NCBI RefSeq assembly: GCF_014648075.1
Contig: NZ_BMQK01000009.1
Location: forward strand, 124,001-188,000
Length of the DNA: 64,000 nt
Reading direction: 5' to 3'
Source: Streptomyces ruber
Lineage (GTDB): Bacteria; Actinomycetota; Actinomycetes; Streptomycetales; Streptomycetaceae
Positions 16,685 to 25,539 of this stretch are shown here, one piece after another (within the stretch, counting starts at the first letter, position 1; every line of letters starts with the position of its first letter). The notes under the pieces were generated by a model. The model was not told where the DNA came from. It was given only the letters and a program-made list of their open reading frames with translations, and made no database searches. Position numbers and translations under genes: made by a program.

Positions 16685-19600
16685 GTGTCGAAGCCGCCGT
16701 TCACGCACCTGCACGTCCACACCCAGTACTCGCTGCTGGACGGTGCCGCGCGGCTGAAGGACATGTTCAACGCCTGCAACGACATGGGCATGACGCACAT
16801 CGCCATGTCCGACCACGGCAACCTCCACGGGGCGTACGACTTCTTCCACTCCGCGAAGAAGGCCGGGGTCACCCCGATCATCGGCATCGAGGCGTACGTC
16901 GCCCCCGAGTCCCGGCGGAACAAGCGCAAGATCCAGTGGGGCCAGCCGCACCAGAAGCGGGACGACGTCTCCGGTTCGGGTGGTTACACCCACAAGACGA
17001 TCTGGGCGGCGAACAAGACGGGACTGCACAACCTCTTCAAGCTCTCCTCCGACGCGTACGCCGAGGGCTGGCTGCAGAAGTGGCCCCGGATGGACAAGGA
17101 GACCATCTCCCAGTGGTCCGAGGGGCTCATCGCCTCCACCGGCTGCCCCTCCGGCGAGCTCCAGACCCGGCTGCGCCTCGGCCAGTTCGACGAGGCCCTG
17201 AAGTCGGCCGCCGAGTACCAGGACATCTTCGGCAAGGACCGCTACTTCCTGGAGCTGATGGACCACGGCATCGAGATCGAGCGCCGGGTCCGCGACGGCC
17301 TGCTGGAGATCGGCAAGAAGCTCGGCATCCCGCCGCTGGTGACGAACGACTCGCACTACACGTACGCGCACGAGGCCGCGGCCCACGACGCCCTGCTGTG
17401 CATCCAGACCGGCAAGAACCTCTCCGACCCCGACCGCTTCAAGTTCGACGGCACCGGCTACTACCTGAAGTCCACGGACGAGATGTACGCCATCGACTCC
17501 TCGGACGCCTGGCAGGAGGGCTGCCGCAACACGCTCCTGGTGGCCGAGCAGATCGACACCACCGGGATGTTCGAGAAGCGCGACCTGATGCCGAAGTTCG
17601 ACATCCCGGAGGGCTACACCGAGGTCACCTGGTTCAAGGAGGAGGTCCGCCGCGGCATGGAGCGCCGCTTCCCCGGCGGCATCCCCGAGGACCGGCAGAA
17701 GCAGGTCGAGTACGAGATGGACGTCATCATCCAGATGGGGTTCCCGGGGTACTTCCTCGTCGTCGCCGACTTCATCATGTGGGCCAAGAACAACGGCATC
17801 GCGGTGGGTCCGGGGCGAGGCTCCGCGGCCGGTTCGATCGTCGCGTACGCCATGGGCATCACCGACCTCGACCCGATCCCGCACGGTCTGATCTTCGAGC
17901 GGTTCCTCAACCCCGAGCGCGTCTCCATGCCCGACGTCGACATCGACTTCGACGAGCGCCGGCGCGTCGAGGTGATCCGGTACGTGACGGAGAAGTACGG
18001 CGCCGACAAGGTCGCCATGATCGGCACCTACGGCAAGATCAAGGCCAAGAACGCGATCAAGGACTCCGCGCGCGTCCTCGGCTACCCGTACGCGATGGGC
18101 GACCGGCTCACCAAGGCCATGCCCGCCGACGTCCTCGGCAAGGGCATCGACCTCGACGGCATCACCAACCCCTCGCACCCCCGGTACAACGAGGCCGGCG
18201 AGATCCGCTCGATGTACGAGAACGAGCCGGACGTGAAGAAGGTCATCGACACCGCCAAGGGCGTCGAGGGCCTGGTCCGCCAGATGGGTGTGCACGCGGC
18301 CGGCGTGATCATGTCCAGTGAGCCCATCGTCGACCACGCCCCGATCTGGGTGCGGCACACGGACGGCGTGACGATCACCCAGTGGGACTACCCGCAGTGC
18401 GAGTCGCTCGGCCTGCTCAAGATGGACTTCCTGGGCCTGCGCAACCTCACGATCATGGACGACGCCATCAAGATGGTGAAGGCCAACAAGGGCATCGACC
18501 TGGAGATGCTCTCGCTCCCGCTGGACGACCCCAAGACCTTCGAACTGCTCTGCCGCGGTGACACCCTCGGTGTCTTCCAGTTCGACGGCGGCCCGATGCG
18601 CTCGCTGCTCCGCCAGATGCAGCCCGACAACTTCGAGGACATCTCCGCCGTCTCGGCCCTGTACCGGCCGGGCCCGATGGGCATGAACTCGCACATCAAC
18701 TACGCGGAGCGGAAGAACGGCCGCCAGGAGATCACCCCGATCCACCCGGAGCTGGAGGAGCCCCTCAAGGAGGTCCTGGACGTCACCTACGGCCTGATCG
18801 TCTACCAGGAGCAGGTGCAGAAGGCCGCCCAGATCATCGCCGGCTACTCGCTCGGCGAGGCCGACATCCTCCGCCGCGTGATGGGCAAGAAGAAGCCCGA
18901 GGAGCTGGCGAAGAACTTCACCATCTTCCAGGCGGGCGCCCAGAAGAACGGCTACAGCGACGAGGCGATCCAGGCGCTGTGGGACGTGCTGGTCCCGTTC
19001 GCCGGCTACGCCTTCAACAAGGCGCACTCCGCCGCGTACGGCCTGGTCTCGTACTGGACCGCGTACCTGAAGGCGAACTACCCCGCCGAGTACATGGCCG
19101 CGCTCCTCACCTCCGTCAAGGACGACAAGGACAAGTCGGCCGTCTACCTCAACGAGTGCCGCCGCATGGGCATCAAGGTGCTCCCGCCGAACGTCAACGA
19201 GTCCGAGTCGAACTTCGCCGCCCAGGGCGACGACGTGATCCTCTTCGGCCTCTCCGCCGTCCGCAACGTCGGCACCAACGTCGTCGAGTCGATCATCCGC
19301 AGCCGCAAGGCCAAGGGGAAGTACAGCTCCTTCCCCGACTACCTGGACAAGGTCGAGGCGGTCGTCTGCAACAAGCGCACCACGGAGTCACTGATCAAGG
19401 CCGGCGCCTTCGACTCCATGGGGCACACCCGCAAGGGCCTGATGGCGCAGTACGAGCCGATGATCGACAACGTGGTCGCGGTCAAGCGCAAGGAGGCCGA
19501 GGGCCAGTTCGACCTCTTCGGCGGCATGGGCGAGGAGGAGAGCAGCGAGCCCGGCTTCGGGCTGGACGTCACGTTCACGGACGACGAGTGGGACAAGACC

Positions 19601-20224
19601 TACCTGCTCGCCCAGGAGCGCGAGATGCTCGGTCTGTACGTCTCCGACCACCCGCTCTTCGGCCTGGAGCACGTGCTGTCCGACAAGGCGGACGCGGGCA
19701 TCGCCCAGCTCACCGGCGGGGACTTCGGCGACGGCGCGGTGGTGACCATCGGCGGCATCATCTCCGGCCTGCAGCGCAAGATGACCAAGCAGGGCAACGC
19801 CTGGGCCATCGCCACGGTGGAGGATCTCGCCGGCTCCCTCGAGTGCATGTTCTTCCCCGCGACGTACCAGCTCGTCTCGACCCAGCTCGTCGAGGACGCG
19901 GTGGTGTTCGTCAAGGGCCGCCTCGACAAGCGCGAGGACGTGCCGCGGCTGGTCGCGATGGAACTGATGGTCCCCGACCTGTCGAACGCGGGGACGAACG
20001 CGCCGGTCGTGCTCACCATCCCGGCGACCCGGGTCACCCCGCCCATGGTCAGCCGGCTCGGGGAGATCCTCGGCAACCACCGGGGCGACAGCGAGGTGCG
20101 GATCAGGCTCCAGGGCCCGCGCAAGACGACGGTGCTGCGTCTGGACCGGCACCGGGTGAAGCCGGACCCGGCGCTCTTCGGTGACCTGAAGGTGCTGCTG
20201 GGTCCGTCCTGCCTGGCGGGCTGA
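16685..20224 (+). CDS. dnaE: DNA polymerase III alpha subunit
   Basis: The replicative C-family polymerase, 1,179 aa. The N-terminal PHP domain starts FTHLHVHTQYSLLDG (His8, His10, His12) and the palm acidic motif is PDVDIDFDERRR (Asp417, Asp419, Asp421). The fingers motif GRGSAAGSIVAYAMGI, a helix-hairpin-helix region and a C-terminal OB fold (VVTIGGIISGLQRKMTKQGNAWAIATVEDLAG) follow. The length and full domain set match the essential DnaE1 rather than the short mutasome DnaE2. The GTG at 16685 has AGGAGG 8 bases upstream. Confidence 0.97.
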   Translation: MSKPPFTHLHVHTQYSLLDGAARLKDMFNACNDMGMTHIAMSDHGNLHGAYDFFHSAKKAGVTPIIGIEAYVAPESRRNKRKIQWGQPHQKRDDVSGSGGYTHKTIWAANKTGLHNLFKLSSDAYAEGWLQKWPRMDKETISQWSEGLIASTGCPSGELQTRLRLGQFDEALKSAAEYQDIFGKDRYFLELMDHGIEIERRVRDGLLEIGKKLGIPPLVTNDSHYTYAHEAAAHDALLCIQTGKNLSDPDRFKFDGTGYYLKSTDEMYAIDSSDAWQEGCRNTLLVAEQIDTTGMFEKRDLMPKFDIPEGYTEVTWFKEEVRRGMERRFPGGIPEDRQKQVEYEMDVIIQMGFPGYFLVVADFIMWAKNNGIAVGPGRGSAAGSIVAYAMGITDLDPIPHGLIFERFLNPERVSMPDVDIDFDERRRVEVIRYVTEKYGADKVAMIGTYGKIKAKNAIKDSARVLGYPYAMGDRLTKAMPADVLGKGIDLDGITNPSHPRYNEAGEIRSMYENEPDVKKVIDTAKGVEGLVRQMGVHAAGVIMSSEPIVDHAPIWVRHTDGVTITQWDYPQCESLGLLKMDFLGLRNLTIMDDAIKMVKANKGIDLEMLSLPLDDPKTFELLCRGDTLGVFQFDGGPMRSLLRQMQPDNFEDISAVSALYRPGPMGMNSHINYAERKNGRQEITPIHPELEEPLKEVLDVTYGLIVYQEQVQKAAQIIAGYSLGEADILRRVMGKKKPEELAKNFTIFQAGAQKNGYSDEAIQALWDVLVPFAGYAFNKAHSAAYGLVSYWTAYLKANYPAEYMAALLTSVKDDKDKSAVYLNECRRMGIKVLPPNVNESESNFAAQGDDVILFGLSAVRNVGTNVVESIIRSRKAKGKYSSFPDYLDKVEAVVCNKRTTESLIKAGAFDSMGHTRKGLMAQYEPMIDNVVAVKRKEAEGQFDLFGGMGEEESSEPGFGLDVTFTDDEWDKTYLLAQEREMLGLYVSDHPLFGLEHVLSDKADAGIAQLTGGDFGDGAVVTIGGIISGLQRKMTKQGNAWAIATVEDLAGSLECMFFPATYQLVSTQLVEDAVVFVKGRLDKREDVPRLVAMELMVPDLSNAGTNAPVVLTIPATRVTPPMVSRLGEILGNHRGDSEVRIRLQGPRKTTVLRLDRHRVKPDPALFGDLKVLLGPSCLAG

Positions 20225-20262
20225 GCCCGGCGGTCACGACGACTGTGCGTTCCGAGGGTTAC

Positions 20263-20321
20263 GCCGGTGTCGGGGGGCCCGGGGCGGGCCGGGTTCGGTC
20301 CGTCCGGATTCCGACACCGGC
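20263..20321 (+). terminator. Hairpin downstream of dnaE
   Basis: An 11-bp stem (20263-20273 with 20311-20321) encloses a GC-rich 37-base loop. There is no T-run. It probably marks the 3' end between dnaE and the convergent small gene. Confidence 0.5.
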
Positions 20322-20394
20322 TCCCGCGCGCAAAGGCGCGGCAAAGGCTTGCGCGGTACGGAGGCGCACGCGGAGAACCTGCGCGGCGGGGTCC

Positions 20395-20574
20395 TCAATT
20401 GTGACCGAAGCGCCTCTGCTGCTTGCGGGCGACCTCCGCCGGGCTGCCCTGCGGCTGTGTCAGCGGCGACTCCGCCGACTCACCCGGAATCCGCTCCACC
20501 TGCTCCTGAGCCTGCTCGGACCGGGCCGCCCGGCTCTGCGGGCTGCCCTGTTTCCGGTTCTTGTTCTTGGCCAT
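20395..20574 (-). CDS. Small hydrophilic unknown protein, 59 aa
   Basis: The minus strand encodes MAKNKNRKQGSPQSRAARSE, then a Gln/Glu-rich stretch (QAQEQVERIP), then ESPLTQPQGSPAEVARKQQ and the end RRFGHN. The ATG at 20574 is preceded by a strong AGGAGG about 8 bases away, and codon use is GC3-biased. The basic ends and Ser/Gln/Pro middle suggest a disordered, nucleic-acid- or ribosome-associated protein, but the function is unknown. I recall similar short MAKNKNR-type proteins in other streptomycetes. Confidence 0.8.
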   Translation of the reverse strand: MAKNKNRKQGSPQSRAARSEQAQEQVERIPGESAESPLTQPQGSPAEVARKQQRRFGHN

Positions 20575-20799
20575 GGTGATCCGCCTCCTGTGGGTGATCT
20601 AGGGGCCAAAGCCGCGACCAGATTCACATAGGCGGACACTCCTCGCATGTCGTAAAAATACGGTGCGTTACCGGATGGATGAGAGTGGACTGCTCCGGAT
20701 GCGCCACGCCGATGATCCAGTTCCGGCCGTTAACCTTCGCGAGGTCGGGCAGACTCGAAGGAAGCCCGAAGCAAACCTCCCGGAAAGAGGGTGGATCGC

Positions 20800-22017
20800 G
20801 TGGACCGCTGCATCGTCCTGGTGGACGCCGGATATCTGCTCGGTGCCGCCGCCAGCCTCCTCGCCGGGGAACCCTCGCGCTCCCGCATCACCGTGGACCA
20901 CTCCGCCCTCATCCAAGGGCTCCGCGAGCGCGCCGAATCGGACACCCAGCAGCCCCTGTTGCGCATCTACTGGTTCGACGGCGCCCCCGACCGCGTGCCC
21001 CAGCCCGAGCACCGCAGGCTGCGGGTGATGCCCCGGGTCACCGTCCGCCTGGGTGCCCTGACCCGCAGCGACGGACGGTGGGCGCAGAAGGGCGTGGACG
21101 CGGCCATGCACGCCGAACTCACCGAACTCGCCCGCAACCGGGCCTGCTCGGACGTGGTCCTCGTGACCGGGGACGGGGACCTGCTGCCCGGCATGATGGC
21201 GGCCAAGGAGCACGGGGTGGCCGTGCACCTGTGGGCCGTGCAGGCCGCGGACGGCGACTACAACCAGTCCGAGGACCTCGTCGCCGAGGCCGACGAACGG
21301 CGCGTCCTGGACCGGGTCTGGATCACCAAGGCCGTACGGCCCAAGGAGTTCGGCGGGGTGTGCGCGCCACCGCCCGTGCCCCGGCCCGAGATCGCCGCCA
21401 TCCTCTCCGCACCGCTGCCCGAGTCGGCGCTCGCCACCACGGACCGGGACGGTGAGCGGCCGCGGCCCGTGACGTCGGCGCCCTCGCGCAACGGCAGCGA
21501 GGAACGCGTCCCCGCCGCCAAGGGCGGCGTCCCCACCCCGAAGGACCTCGCCGCGCTGCGGTCGCCCGCCGCCCCCGCCGCGCAGGCCCCGGCGAGCGCC
21601 ACGCTGCGCTGGTCCTCCGACAAGGGGTGGGTGGACCGGCCCGGCGTCGTCGGCGAGACGCCGGACGCGGCCGCCATGCCGACGCTGGCCCAGCTCACCA
21701 CGGCCGAACAGCGCTGGGCCGACCGGGAGGAGGACATCACCACGGTCGGCGGCGACCCGTACGAGGTCGGCCAGGTGTTCGCGCGCCGCTGGGTGGAACG
21801 CCTCGCGGACCGGGCGCAGCTGCAGAAGCTCTCCGGCATGTACCCGCGCATCCCGCACCGGGTCGACGGCGAACTGCTGCGGTACGCGGCCCGGTTCGGA
21901 CTGCTGGCCCACAAGGACGACCAGATCGACGAGCACGACCGCTACGCCATCCGGGCCGGTTTCTGGCGCGAGATCGACGTACGGACCACCCCGGAGAACG
22001 TCCCCGCCGGGGAGTGA
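20800..22017 (+). CDS. NYN-domain (PIN-like) putative RNase
   Basis: The first ~170 residues form an NYN/LabA-type PIN-like nuclease domain: CIVLVDAGYLLG with the first Asp, KGVDAAMHAELTELA with the second, and VVLVTGDGDLLPGM with the third acidic site. A Pro/Ala linker follows (about 200-265). A C-terminal helical module (about 300-395) contains VGQVFARRWVERLADRAQL and RYAIRAGFWREI. NYN proteins are predicted metal-dependent RNA nucleases; the target is unknown. The GTG at 20800 is chosen because AAGAGG lies about 9 bases upstream; an in-frame GTG at 20791 is too close to it. Confidence 0.85.
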   Translation: MDRCIVLVDAGYLLGAAASLLAGEPSRSRITVDHSALIQGLRERAESDTQQPLLRIYWFDGAPDRVPQPEHRRLRVMPRVTVRLGALTRSDGRWAQKGVDAAMHAELTELARNRACSDVVLVTGDGDLLPGMMAAKEHGVAVHLWAVQAADGDYNQSEDLVAEADERRVLDRVWITKAVRPKEFGGVCAPPPVPRPEIAAILSAPLPESALATTDRDGERPRPVTSAPSRNGSEERVPAAKGGVPTPKDLAALRSPAAPAAQAPASATLRWSSDKGWVDRPGVVGETPDAAAMPTLAQLTTAEQRWADREEDITTVGGDPYEVGQVFARRWVERLADRAQLQKLSGMYPRIPHRVDGELLRYAARFGLLAHKDDQIDEHDRYAIRAGFWREIDVRTTPENVPAGE

Positions 22018-22146
22018 GCGCGGCCGTCCCGGAGTCGGCCGGGGCCGTCCCGGCCGGCGCGTCACGGTCCCGTGCCACGACCCGTCCGGCCCCGGACGGC
22101 GACCCGGACGCGAGGCCGGGCCCGGCACCCCGTAGTCTCGTGCCTC

Positions 22147-23163
22147 GTGAGTACGCGCGCGGGACAGGGAAGCCGGCACGGCGATGTCGTGTGCGCGGTG
22201 CGCGGTCTGACGAAGACCTACCCCGCGGCGCGAGGGCGGCGCGGAACACCGGCAACGCCCGAGATCAAGGCCAACGACGCGGTGGAGCTCCAGGTCCGGC
22301 GCGGGGAGATCTTCGGGCTGCTCGGCCCCAACGGCGCCGGGAAGTCCACACTCGTACGGCAGCTCACCGGGCTCATGCGCCCGGACGAGGGCACCGTGGA
22401 CATCCTCGGCCACGACATCGTGCGCCATCCCGAGCGGGCCGCGCGCATCCTCGCCTACCTGGGTCAGGAGTCCACCGCGCTGGACGACCTCACCGTGTCG
22501 CTCGCCGCGGAGACCACCGGGCGGCTGCGCGGCCTCGACGTGACCCGGGCGCGCGAGGAGCGGGACGCCGTACTGGACGAGCTGGGGCTGACCCCGCTCG
22601 CCGCGCGGCCGATCCGGAAGCTGTCCGGCGGGCAGCGGCGGCTGGCCTGTTTCGCCGCCGCCCTGGTGGGCGAGCGGCCCCTGCTGGTGCTGGACGAGCC
22701 GACCACCGGCATGGACCCCGTCGCCCGGCGGGCCGTCTGGGCCGCCGTCGACCGGCGCCGTGCCGAGCGCGGCACGACCGTCCTGCTCGTCACCCACAAC
22801 GTCATCGAGGCGGAGACCGTGCTCGACCGCGTCGCCGTGCTCGACAAGGGACGGGTCATCGCCTGCGACACCCCGGCCGGACTCAAGGAGAAGGTGGCGG
22901 GCGAGGTCCGCGTGGACCTGGTGTGGCGCGAGCGGGCACCGCTGGAGGTGCCCGAGGTCGCCGCGCTGCGCTCGCGGGCCGACGAGTCCGGGCGCCGGTG
23001 GACGCTGCGGCTCGCCCCCGAGGAGGCCCGCGCCGTGGTCGCCACCGTCACCGGCGGCGCCGCCTTCGTGGCCCTCGACGACTTCACGCTCGCCACGCCG
23101 AGCCTGGAGGACGTGTACCTGGCGCTGGGCGGCGGCGCACAGCAGGGACTGGTGAAGGCGTGA
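22147..23163 (+). CDS. ABC transporter ATP-binding protein
   Basis: A 338-aa ABC ATPase: Walker A GPNGAGKST (60-68), Q-loop YLGQES, signature LSGGQRR, Walker B LLVLDEP, D-loop and switch His (VTHN). The ~90-residue C-terminal extension and the DrrA-like layout mark an exporter of the ABC-2 class. The permease follows after 73 bp. GTG 22147 is 8 bases after TAGTCT with no Shine-Dalgarno, another leaderless candidate. The substrate is unknown. Confidence 0.92.
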   Translation: MSTRAGQGSRHGDVVCAVRGLTKTYPAARGRRGTPATPEIKANDAVELQVRRGEIFGLLGPNGAGKSTLVRQLTGLMRPDEGTVDILGHDIVRHPERAARILAYLGQESTALDDLTVSLAAETTGRLRGLDVTRAREERDAVLDELGLTPLAARPIRKLSGGQRRLACFAAALVGERPLLVLDEPTTGMDPVARRAVWAAVDRRRAERGTTVLLVTHNVIEAETVLDRVAVLDKGRVIACDTPAGLKEKVAGEVRVDLVWRERAPLEVPEVAALRSRADESGRRWTLRLAPEEARAVVATVTGGAAFVALDDFTLATPSLEDVYLALGGGAQQGLVKA

Positions 23164-23236
23164 TCGGCGTGAACGCACGGACGGCCGCGGCCGTACGGGA
23201 CCGTGCGACGGCCGGAGCGAGAAGGAGCAGCTCGAC

Positions 23237-24061
23237 GTGAGTGTCGTACCCGCGGAGTTCCTGCCGGGCGAGACCCTGGCCGTGCCGGAGCGCGACCCGG
23301 CGGCCCCGGCCGCGCTCGGGCCGCGGGCGCGGCTGTGGCCGTCGCTCGCCGCCGTCTACCGGGCCCAGCTCTCCCGCGCGCGGGTCGCGCGGATCCCGCT
23401 CCTGTTCGTGGCCACGTTCCAGTCGGTCGGCATCATGATCCTGATGCGGGGCGTCGTGGACGGCGGCAGCGAGGCGCAGGCCGTCGTCGCCGGCTCGTCC
23501 GTGCTCGTGGTGGCCTTCGTCGCGCTCAACCTGCTCGCCCAGTACTTCGGGCAGCTGCGGTCGAGCGGCGGGCTCGACCACTACGCCACGCTGCCGGTGC
23601 CGCCGGCCGCCGTGGTGCTGGGCGCGGCGGGCGCGTACGCCTCCTTCACCGTGCCCGGCACGATCGTGACCGCCGTCTTCGGCTGCGTGCTCTTCGGGCT
23701 GCCGCTCACCCACCTGTGGGTGCTCGCCGCGGTGATCCCGCTCGCCGGAGCCGCGCTCGCCGGACTCGGGGCCGCCCTCGGGCTGCTCGCGCCCCGGCCC
23801 GAACTCGCCACCCTCCTCGGACAGCTCGGCATGTCGGCGGCGCTGCTCCTCGGGGTGCTGCCCGCCGAGCGGATGCCCGCCGTGGTGCAGCTCGCCCGCG
23901 ACCTGCTGCCCTCCACGTACGGGGTCGAGGCCTTCGCGCGGACCTTCGGGCCCGGCCCCGACTGGGCGCTCGTCCTCGGCGACCTGGCGGTGTGCGCGGG
24001 CGTCGGGGTCATCTCACTGGCGGTCGCCACCTGGGCCTACCGCCGGGCCGCCGTCCGATGA
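23237..24061 (+). CDS. ABC-2 type transporter permease
   Basis: 274 residues with about six transmembrane segments (LLFVATFQSVGIMILM, AGSSVLVVAFVALNLLAQYF, AAGAYASFTVPGTIVTAVFG and others), an ABC-2 permease pattern. The GTG at 23237 has GAAGGAG about 10 bases upstream. It pairs with the ATPase just before it. Export of a lipophilic compound or resistance is the common role; nothing in the sequence fixes the cargo. Confidence 0.88.
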   Translation: MSVVPAEFLPGETLAVPERDPAAPAALGPRARLWPSLAAVYRAQLSRARVARIPLLFVATFQSVGIMILMRGVVDGGSEAQAVVAGSSVLVVAFVALNLLAQYFGQLRSSGGLDHYATLPVPPAAVVLGAAGAYASFTVPGTIVTAVFGCVLFGLPLTHLWVLAAVIPLAGAALAGLGAALGLLAPRPELATLLGQLGMSAALLLGVLPAERMPAVVQLARDLLPSTYGVEAFARTFGPGPDWALVLGDLAVCAGVGVISLAVATWAYRRAAVR

Positions 24062-24095
24062 CGCGGCGCACGGCCGGGCCTGGCACGATGTCAGG

Positions 24096-24809
24096 GTGAC
24101 CGCACCGCTGACTCCGCCCCCGCACGATCCCTCCTCCCGCCGCGCCCACGCCTGGCACGCCGCACCGGGTTCCCCGGCCGCGGGTCCGGCCGGCCACGAC
24201 GTCGCGCACGGACACGGCGGGAAGGACGCCGAAGACGGTCAGGACGGGCAGGACGGTCCCGGGATGAGGACCGAGCTGAGGGAAGCCGCGGTCGTCACGG
24301 TCGCGACGGCGGTCGTCGGAGCGCTGCTCGGCCTGCTGTGGTGGTGGCTGGCGCCGAACGTCCCGCTGATCTCGGACGGTACGGCGGTCTACCTGCGGGA
24401 CACCGAGGGCGAGCAGGCCATCGGGGTCGACGGGACGTTCACACTGCTGGCGCTGGGCTTCGGAGCCCTGAGCGCGCTGGTGGTGTTCCTGGTGCGCAAG
24501 CGCGGGGGAGTGCCGTTGGTGCTGGCGCTCACCGTCGGCGGGCTGCTGGGCTCGCTGCTCGCGTGGCGGCTCGGCGTCTGGCTCGGGCCCGCCCAGGACG
24601 TCGTCGCCCACGCCCGGCAGGTCGGCGAGGGCAGGACCTTCCCGGCGCCGCTCAAGCTGGGCGCGAAGGGCGCGCTGCTCGCCTGGCCGGTCGCCACGCT
24701 GCTGGTCCACCTGGGACTGACGGCGCTGTTCGCCCCCCGGGACCCCGACCCGTACGGGCAGCAGCACCAGCTCGGCCCCTACGGACCGCCGCCGGCCCGG
24801 GACGCCTGA
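24096..24809 (+). CDS. DUF2567 family membrane protein
   Basis: A ~55-aa polar N-terminus (Pro, His and Asp/Gly rich, ending DAEDGQDGQDG) leads into four transmembrane segments starting AAVVTVATAVVGALLGLLWW. Loops contain LISDGTAVYLRDTEGEQAIGVDGTF, typical of the actinobacterial DUF2567 family. The function is unknown. GTG 24096 lies 6 bases after CACGAT, so it may be leaderless, and it is probably not part of the ABC operon. Confidence 0.75.
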   Translation: MTAPLTPPPHDPSSRRAHAWHAAPGSPAAGPAGHDVAHGHGGKDAEDGQDGQDGPGMRTELREAAVVTVATAVVGALLGLLWWWLAPNVPLISDGTAVYLRDTEGEQAIGVDGTFTLLALGFGALSALVVFLVRKRGGVPLVLALTVGGLLGSLLAWRLGVWLGPAQDVVAHARQVGEGRTFPAPLKLGAKGALLAWPVATLLVHLGLTALFAPRDPDPYGQQHQLGPYGPPPARDA

Positions 24810-24846
24810 CGGCACGACCGGCGCCGCACGGCGGTCCGCACCCGGC

Positions 24847-24921
24847 TCACGCCGGCCGGCGGCCGTGGTTGGAGCGGTTCTTCCGCACGCGCCATTTGCG
24901 TTTCCGTGTCCTCTTCGACAT
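24847..24921 (-). CDS. Ribosomal protein bL37, 24 aa
   Basis: The minus strand encodes MSKRTRKRKWRVRKN followed by RSNHGRRPA. Length, extreme Lys/Arg content and the NHG(K/R)RP end match bL37, the tiny actinobacterial 50S protein first seen in mycobacterial ribosome structures. It is far below usual gene-caller limits. An AGGAC sits just upstream of the ATG. The assignment is by remembered family pattern. Confidence 0.82.
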   Translation of the reverse strand: MSKRTRKRKWRVRKNRSNHGRRPA

Positions 24922-24962
24922 GTCCTGTGTACATAACCGAGGACAGGGCGCCCGTCGAGGGG

Positions 24963-25514
24963 TCACGCACGGGCGATCGGCGCCGAGCGGGCGTCCGCGG
25001 CCCTCAGGAGGTCGTCCGGGGACAGCTCCACCTCCAGGCCGCGGCGGCCGGCCGAGACGTAGACCGTCGGGTGCTCCGCGGCCGAGACGTCCACGACCGT
25101 GGGGAGCTTCTTGCGCTGGCCCAGCGGTGAGATGCCGCCGACGACGTAGCCGGTGGTGCGTTCCGCGAGCGCCGGGTCCGCCATCGCCGCGCGCTTGCGG
25201 CCGACCGCCGACGCCAACGCCTTGAGGTCGAGAGAGCGGGTGACCGGGACCACGGCCACGGTCAGCGTGCCGTCCACGTCCGCCACGAGGGTCTTGAACA
25301 CCCGCTCCGGCGCCACCCCGAGCGCCTCGGCCGCCTCCTCCCCGTACGAGGGGTGGGCGGGGTCGTGGTCGTAGGAGTGCACCCGGTAGGTCACGCCCGC
25401 GGCCGTCAGGGCCACCGTCGCGGGCGTGCCGCCCGCCCGTCGCCCACCACCGCCCTTCTTCGCATGCGCTGCGCGCGCCCCTTCTTCCTGCTGCTTCTTC
25501 GGCTTCTTCGGCAC
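24963..25514 (-). CDS. ybaK: YbaK/EbsC-type Cys-tRNA(Pro) deacylase
   Basis: A 183-aa trans-editing enzyme: after a basic 30-aa leader (MPKKPKKQQEEGARAAHAKK) comes the YbaK fold with VFKTLVADVDG (the conserved catalytic Lys), LASAVGRKRAAMADP and TGYVVGGISPLGQRKKLP. YbaK removes Cys mischarged on tRNA-Pro. The stop of the LON-domain gene lies 25 bp upstream, so the two may be cotranscribed. Confidence 0.92.
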   Translation of the reverse strand: MPKKPKKQQEEGARAAHAKKGGGGRRAGGTPATVALTAAGVTYRVHSYDHDPAHPSYGEEAAEALGVAPERVFKTLVADVDGTLTVAVVPVTRSLDLKALASAVGRKRAAMADPALAERTTGYVVGGISPLGQRKKLPTVVDVSAAEHPTVYVSAGRRGLEVELSPDDLLRAADARSAPIARA

Positions 25515-25539
25515 CGGCCATCGGCTCCCTGTTCGCGCT

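Noticed and set aside
16331..19027. Long leftward extension of the DUF2252 frame across dnaE
   Set aside because: It is the antisense shadow of dnaE. The DUF2252 domain begins at MPVPQLDAERR with a good ribosome-binding site at 16330.
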